This document shows positions 60,484-64,000 of a stretch of 64,000 bases of DNA, in pieces. The notes beneath the pieces are model-generated. The model worked only from the letters and a program-made list of their open reading frames with translations, did no database searches and was not told the DNA's origin. How positions within the stretch are numbered: position 1 is the first letter of the stretch; each line of letters starts with the position of its first letter. The position numbers and the translations under genes are program-made. Source of the DNA: Lacticaseibacillus parakribbianus (GTDB lineage Bacteria > Bacillota > Bacilli > Lactobacillales > Lactobacillaceae); assembly GCF_025490915.1 (NCBI RefSeq), contig NZ_JANQBA010000003.1, positions 1-64,000 on the forward strand. The letters are read 5' to 3'.

Positions 60484-61404
60484 TTAGAACGGACGTTTGC
60501 CCGCGTTAAGCTGTTGCTGTATGTAGATGACCAGTCGGCTGTTCGGCGAGATAACCCCGTCCACTGGTGTCCCAGCCGCGCGCTGCATTGCTTTGATAGT
60601 AGCTGGTCCGAGCAGGCCATCTGCCTTGAGTCCCAGAGACCGCTGAATCGCCGCAATGACTTGAGAGCCAGCGGGGTTCGTCGTGTCATACTGGAATCCT
60701 GTGACCGCACCCTTGTAGTTCTTCCATGGGTACTGGCCAGAGATGACACCATCTACAGGCGTCTTGTAGACCTGCTGTAACCGTTTGGTAGTCGAAGCTC
60801 CCCAATCACCATCCACAGCCAGCTTTCCGGCAGAAGCGCTTGTAGCCCTCGCCTTGGCCACTGTAGACGATGCTGAGCCGGTCCCCGTCGCATGCCCTGC
60901 CTTCAGGTCCTTGGCGAGTTGTGCCTTCGTGATGCCAATGGATGCCAGATACCCATAGGGGTCCGAGTGGTCCGAGCCGCCATAAGTCCGTGAGCACCAA
61001 TTATGTGTCTTGATGCCATAGGTCCGATTGTTGTCATCCAGAGTCAGAGGCACGCCGTACTGCTTGGCCATCGTGACAGCCAACTCGACCCACAACTTAT
61101 ACGCCTTGAGTGCCTTAGTCTTGTTGCTGAACTCACACAGCTCAATCTGCACTGGGGCGTAGCTGTTCACATTCCCAGCCCCCCATGCTCGATACCCGGG
61201 TGTCCCAATCTGATAGGCGACCTTGTCGTCAACCGCAAAGTGTACGAAGGTCTCGGCACTGCGCCACGTCCGGTGCTCGAAGTTCGCGACGTTGTAGGCT
61301 GGTGCATTGGGTGTTGCTGTGCTGTGAAGGACTAGGATGTGCCCATGAGTCCGTGAGGTCTGAATACCAATCGCCAAGCTCTTGTTAATAGCCGGTAGTG
61401 TCAT
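60484..61404 (-). CDS. Phage endolysin: N-acetylmuramoyl-L-alanine amidase
   Basis: 306 residues. ATG 61404 is placed after GGGAGAG; ATGs at 61410 and 61422 overlap or precede that site. The amidase_2-type domain (about 1-150) has zinc ligands in ILVLHSTA and the later KTHNWCSRTYG region. The C-terminal 110 residues carry two similar segments (TPVDGVISGQYPW and TPVDGVISPNSRLV) around a peptidoglycan-binding repeat LGLKADGLLGPATIKAMQ. It lyses the host wall after holin action. Overlaps the holin stop. Confidence 0.9.
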   Translation of the reverse strand: MTLPAINKSLAIGIQTSRTHGHILVLHSTATPNAPAYNVANFEHRTWRSAETFVHFAVDDKVAYQIGTPGYRAWGAGNVNSYAPVQIELCEFSNKTKALKAYKLWVELAVTMAKQYGVPLTLDDNNRTYGIKTHNWCSRTYGGSDHSDPYGYLASIGITKAQLAKDLKAGHATGTGSASSTVAKARATSASAGKLAVDGDWGASTTKRLQQVYKTPVDGVISGQYPWKNYKGAVTGFQYDTTNPAGSQVIAAIQRSLGLKADGLLGPATIKAMQRAAGTPVDGVISPNSRLVIYIQQQLNAGKRPF

Positions 61405-61738
61405 GCTCATCTCTCCCTTCATGCAGTTGAGCCTTGAGGTCTAGGAACGCCTTCTCGACAGCCGCGCTCACCATCGCCTTATCAGCCTTAGTGAATCCCA
61501 TCTGAGCCAGCGACTTTGACACCCCTTGGACAGCCACAGACTTCTTGGCCGCGCCGGTCAGTTGCTCCGTGACGCCCAATTGTTCTGCCGCAGTGACAGC
61601 CGCCTTGGCCAGTGGCTCAATCGTCTGAATCAAGGCCACTGCCTGTTTTGATGCAGTCAATTTACGGCCAAAAAAGGCTGCGATAATTGGAATCACAGCC
61701 ACAACAACACTGACAACCAAGTCAGTCACATTATTCAT
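61385..61738 (-). CDS. Phage holin, LLH family
   Basis: 117 residues: one N-terminal membrane helix (VVSVVVAVIPIIAAFFG), then a long soluble helical region with EPLAKAAVTAAEQL and SLAQMGFTKADKAMVSAAVEKAFL, typical of LLH holins of lactobacillus phages. Overlaps both neighbours by a few bases, giving a compact lysis cassette. Confidence 0.85.
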   Translation of the reverse strand: MNNVTDLVVSVVVAVIPIIAAFFGRKLTASKQAVALIQTIEPLAKAAVTAAEQLGVTEQLTGAAKKSVAVQGVSKSLAQMGFTKADKAMVSAAVEKAFLDLKAQLHEGRDEHDTTGY

Positions 61739-62006
61739 TTGTCTCCCTCATCTCTATGCCAAGCGCCCTCACGCTCTTGCTCAACGCCTCAATCTGCTTC
61801 GTCTGTTCATCTACCTTGGCCTGCAACTCAATCACCTGAGCCTTGAGGTCATCGCGCTCCTGGGTGATTTTGTCCAGCCGCTCGAATAGCTCATTGGTGT
61901 GGTCAGCGTAGACGCCCTCGTGGTCATCGTGCTTCATCTTCTCGACAATCACAGTGCCTGCAACACCTATAGCGGCACTAATCGCCGCAATCCATTCCAC
62001 CGCCAT
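61731..62006 (-). CDS. Small phage membrane protein with coiled coil
   Basis: 91 residues: an N-terminal membrane helix (WIAAISAAIGVAGTVIV), then a coiled coil (LDKITQERDDLKAQVIELQAKVDEQTKQIEALSK). Often found just before the holin in lactobacillus phages; may be a holin-like or spanin-like partner. Overlaps its neighbours (ATGA upstream). Confidence 0.75.
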   Translation of the reverse strand: MAVEWIAAISAAIGVAGTVIVEKMKHDDHEGVYADHTNELFERLDKITQERDDLKAQVIELQAKVDEQTKQIEALSKSVRALGIEMRETNE

Positions 62007-62158
62007 CAGTCACCAGCTCCCTCGACTGCTGAGCCATCCTTGTTCACTTCAACCCAGTAACGAGTGTCGCCCAGAGCTGGGTCTTGGTCGTTGCCGTCAT
62101 ACACCGCCCCCACGATGCCGAGGACCACCAACCACTCGGTCCAACTGAGGCCTAACAT
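62006..62158 (-). CDS. 50-residue phage membrane peptide
   Basis: Starts MLGLSWTEWLVVLGIVGAVY, a short hydrophobic N-terminus, then an acidic tail ending VEGAGD. The stop TGA overlaps the next start (ATGA). The ribosome site is weak. Position suggests a lysis-module accessory protein. Confidence 0.6.
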   Translation of the reverse strand: MLGLSWTEWLVVLGIVGAVYDGNDQDPALGDTRYWVEVNKDGSAVEGAGD

Positions 62159-62171
62159 TCCATGTACCAAT

Positions 62172-62291
62172 TCACTTCACTTCGCTTCCTGTGATTTTCT
62201 TGTATTCCTCCGCGGTTATCATCAGCCCCACATATGGCGCAATGTCGATGCCCCATGCGTAAAACTGTTCACACTGCTCAAAGTCTGTCAT
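62172..62291 (-). CDS. XkdX-family phage protein
   Basis: 39 residues with WGIDIAPYVG and a C-terminal EEYKKITGSEV, the small XkdX pattern (Trp-Gly-Ile ... Tyr-Lys-x-Ile-Thr-Gly). The start overlaps the upstream stop (TGATGA) and is preceded by GGAGGCAGGCTG. XkdX proteins are regularly found between tail and lysis genes. Confidence 0.8.
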   Translation of the reverse strand: MTDFEQCEQFYAWGIDIAPYVGLMITAEEYKKITGSEVK

Positions 62292-62599
62292 CAGCCTGCC
62301 TCCAATTTTGCCAATTTCAAGGCCAGCGCCGCCAGCATCTGCTGCTCAGGCGTTGGCTGCGGAACTGGATTTTCTAGTTCTTCCCGCTTGGCCTCGTCAG
62401 TCACCAGTTGGCCGTCAGTGTATCGTGTAGCGCCAATGATGATGTTATCAAGCGCAGCTGGCGTCACCTCAACCGCGTTCGTAGTATCAAATGGCGTTTG
62501 CCATGCTTTACCGTCGTAGAACTCTTGTTGCCATCCGACGATATAGCCGTCTGTATCAGTGTCGAACAGGACATGTATCTTATCTTTAGATTCTACCAT
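62291..62599 (-). CDS. Small phage tail-region protein
   Basis: 102 residues: IHVLFDTDTDGYIVGWQQEFYDG at the start, then a Pro/Glu linker and a helical end LENPVPQPTPEQQMLAALALKLAKLEAG. The plan is usual for small proteins between receptor-binding genes and XkdX (DUF2977-like, tentative). Overlaps the tail gene by seven bases. Confidence 0.7.
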   Translation of the reverse strand: MVESKDKIHVLFDTDTDGYIVGWQQEFYDGKAWQTPFDTTNAVEVTPAALDNIIIGATRYTDGQLVTDEAKREELENPVPQPTPEQQMLAALALKLAKLEAG

Positions 62600-64000
62600 T
62601 CGCGTACCTCCCGCATTACGAAGTCTGCCGACTCACCGGTTATCATGTTAGTGTCCTTCCCTTTTAGCGTCGTTTTGGATACATATAAGTACTTTTGCGT
62701 CTTATGTCCACCCGAAGCAGTATGCAAAGGAAAACCAACACCTGCGCCATTGTGGTCCGTAGCTGCTGATTTAGGGATGTATTGGTACTGCCAGTCTGAG
62801 TTACTCCCCGCGTTGGTACTCCCATAAGACCAGACAATCATCCAACCATTGAGACAGTCTGTTATGGCTTTCGACGGTGTACAAGTTGTTGAACCCGCCA
62901 TACCCCAAGCACCGCTCCACAGTAGCTTGCCAACGTTGTTAAGCTGTATGATTTGGTCAGGCGTCAACGTGGCACTGCCGCCGACGCCGGATAGTGTGAG
63001 CGCGGTAGCCTCGAGACCACCGCCAAAGCTGCCACCGCCTTCGATGTGTAAGCTCCCCGCATCGTAGATGTCACCCAACACGTCCAGAGTTCCGTTCTCA
63101 GCCACCTTACCGATACCAACTTGGGTCTTGCCCCAGGACATCAGGACATGGGCCACATCGAGCCCAATCATGACCGTGGTGGACATACCAGCCGCATCAG
63201 TGGCAACCAACTTGATTGTGTAGTCCTTGGTGCCATCGTAGCCATCACCTAACACAGCCGTGCCTTCACCCTTAACGTCTGGGACCAAGATGGTCCGAAC
63301 CTGAGTGAAGCTGGTGGCCCCTGCTTCTTGTCGGCTGAAGTTGAGAGTCAGCGTGTTCTTGCCATTGATTAGTGGCAGGTCCGAGCTGGCGACTGAGTAC
63401 ACCACAGAGCAGTATTGGCCGTCTGTGACGAACCCGCCACTTGAGTTGGACCGTGTCGCAATCGCTGTGATGACCTGAGGCGGTTGGTAGGCCGTGACAA
63501 GCACCGTGATTGACTTAGAGGCCGACTGACCACGCGAGTCCGTGACAGTTGCCGTGACCTTGAGGTTGCCACTCCCAGAGATGACGTCTGATGTGGAACC
63601 ACTCGAATAGGTCTTCCCCTCGAAGCTGATTGTCGTGGACTTGATAGTCGCACCATGAGTAGCCGATGAACCGCTGACGCTCAGGCGAAGCTGAGAGACA
63701 TTCTGCACATAACTACCAGCCGTGAAGCGTGAAGTCGCCTCAGAATTCGCCTCTGAGACACTGATTGTGCCGACTGTCGGGGCTAACTCACTAGATGGGA
63801 GCGACACCGTGCTTTTGGCGGTTGCCATGGACCCAATCTGAGTTGTGCCCGAGTGAGTAGACATGACCCAATCAATCTGCACAGATGTGACCGTGCCCAT
63901 CTTCGCCGTGATTGCCGAGGTGGCAGATGAGTTGAACGTGAGCGACTGCTTGCCCGCTTTCAAATCCTTCCATGTCTGAATGATGGTTGAGCCGAAGCGC
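62593..64000 (-). CDS. Phage minor structural/tail-fibre protein (DUF859-like), N-terminus off right edge
   Basis: The frame is open to the right edge (about 468 residues visible, first RFGSTIIQTWKDLKAGKQ), so the gene begins outside the window. Ser/Thr-rich Ig-like repeats (SLPSSELAPTVGTISVSEA, TVTDSRGQSASKSITVLV) are followed by a collar-like segment GKTQVGIGKVAENGTLDVLGDIYD, typical of DUF859 minor structural proteins. The C-terminal 130 residues are probably the receptor-binding or attachment domain. Confidence 0.85.
   Translation of the reverse strand, partial: RFGSTIIQTWKDLKAGKQSLTFNSSATSAITAKMGTVTSVQIDWVMSTHSGTTQIGSMATAKSTVSLPSSELAPTVGTISVSEANSEATSRFTAGSYVQNVSQLRLSVSGSSATHGATIKSTTISFEGKTYSSGSTSDVISGSGNLKVTATVTDSRGQSASKSITVLVTAYQPPQVITAIATRSNSSGGFVTDGQYCSVVYSVASSDLPLINGKNTLTLNFSRQEAGATSFTQVRTILVPDVKGEGTAVLGDGYDGTKDYTIKLVATDAAGMSTTVMIGLDVAHVLMSWGKTQVGIGKVAENGTLDVLGDIYDAGSLHIEGGGSFGGGLEATALTLSGVGGSATLTPDQIIQLNNVGKLLWSGAWGMAGSTTCTPSKAITDCLNGWMIVWSYGSTNAGSNSDWQYQYIPKSAATDHNGAGVGFPLHTASGGHKTQKYLYVSKTTLKGKDTNMITGESADFVMREVREW

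Noticed and set aside
57202-64000. tRNA gene as prophage attachment target
   Set aside because: No cloverleaf or CCA-like 3' end is visible near 57175-57201.

Overview
The window looks like the chromosome of a GC-rich Lactobacillaceae bacterium, most likely a relative of Lacticaseibacillus. The grounds are a KxYKxGKxW-signal adhesin, WxL/DUF916 (csc-type) surface clusters, an LPXTG protein with a class A sortase, a lactocepin-type protease with its PrsA foldase, lactose/cellobiose-type PTS genes, HrcA/CIRCE control, and an LLH-type holin prophage. The species call is inference.

Layout. 1-9446 (minus): 5' part of a giant mucus-binding-type adhesin that runs off the left edge. 9813-10781 (plus): a stand-alone DUF916 protein. 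18564-11124 (minus): a six-gene csc/WxL operon (small WxL protein, DUF916 partner, small LPXTG protein, membrane protein, sortase A, large WxL protein). 19444-20550: ion transporter. 20765-23012: LysR regulator divergent from a YeiH-type exporter. 23198-23590 (minus): an unidentified structured RNA candidate with its own promoter and terminator. 23767-30465: cell-envelope subtilase divergent from PrsA. 30595-33502: frameshifted YxeA-like gene, glycerol kinase, small membrane protein. 33740-39642: beta-glucoside locus (two GH1 enzymes, PTS IIA and IIB, GntR regulator, no IIC), with intergenic hairpin repeats.

47561-39825 (minus) is the most unusual part. It is a tightly packed nine-gene operon behind a near-consensus promoter. 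It encodes five calcineurin-like metallophosphoesterases, one of them behind a degenerate polynucleotide-kinase-like domain, plus a CX5R phosphatase, a two-CxxC protein and two unrecognised proteins. Next to it are a separate 181-residue protein gene and an AT-rich two-gene island (48834-50690) of foreign look. The combination suggests an accessory system acting on phosphorylated nucleic-acid ends, nucleotides or phosphoproteins. That function is inference.

51268-57073 (minus): P1B ATPase, AbrB-DUF998 membrane protein, dihydroorotate dehydrogenase, and two Hsp20 genes behind a promoter overlapping a perfect CIRCE. 57202 to the right edge is prophage: integrase, repressor, an excisionase-like HTH gene, then about 600 bases with almost no coding potential but many nested stems (a candidate large phage RNA), then lysin, holin and tail genes on the minus strand.

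Two families of structured intergenic repeats, about 120 bp and about 190 bp, cluster at 35-40 kb and near 56 kb. Their stems stay paired while their sequences change.
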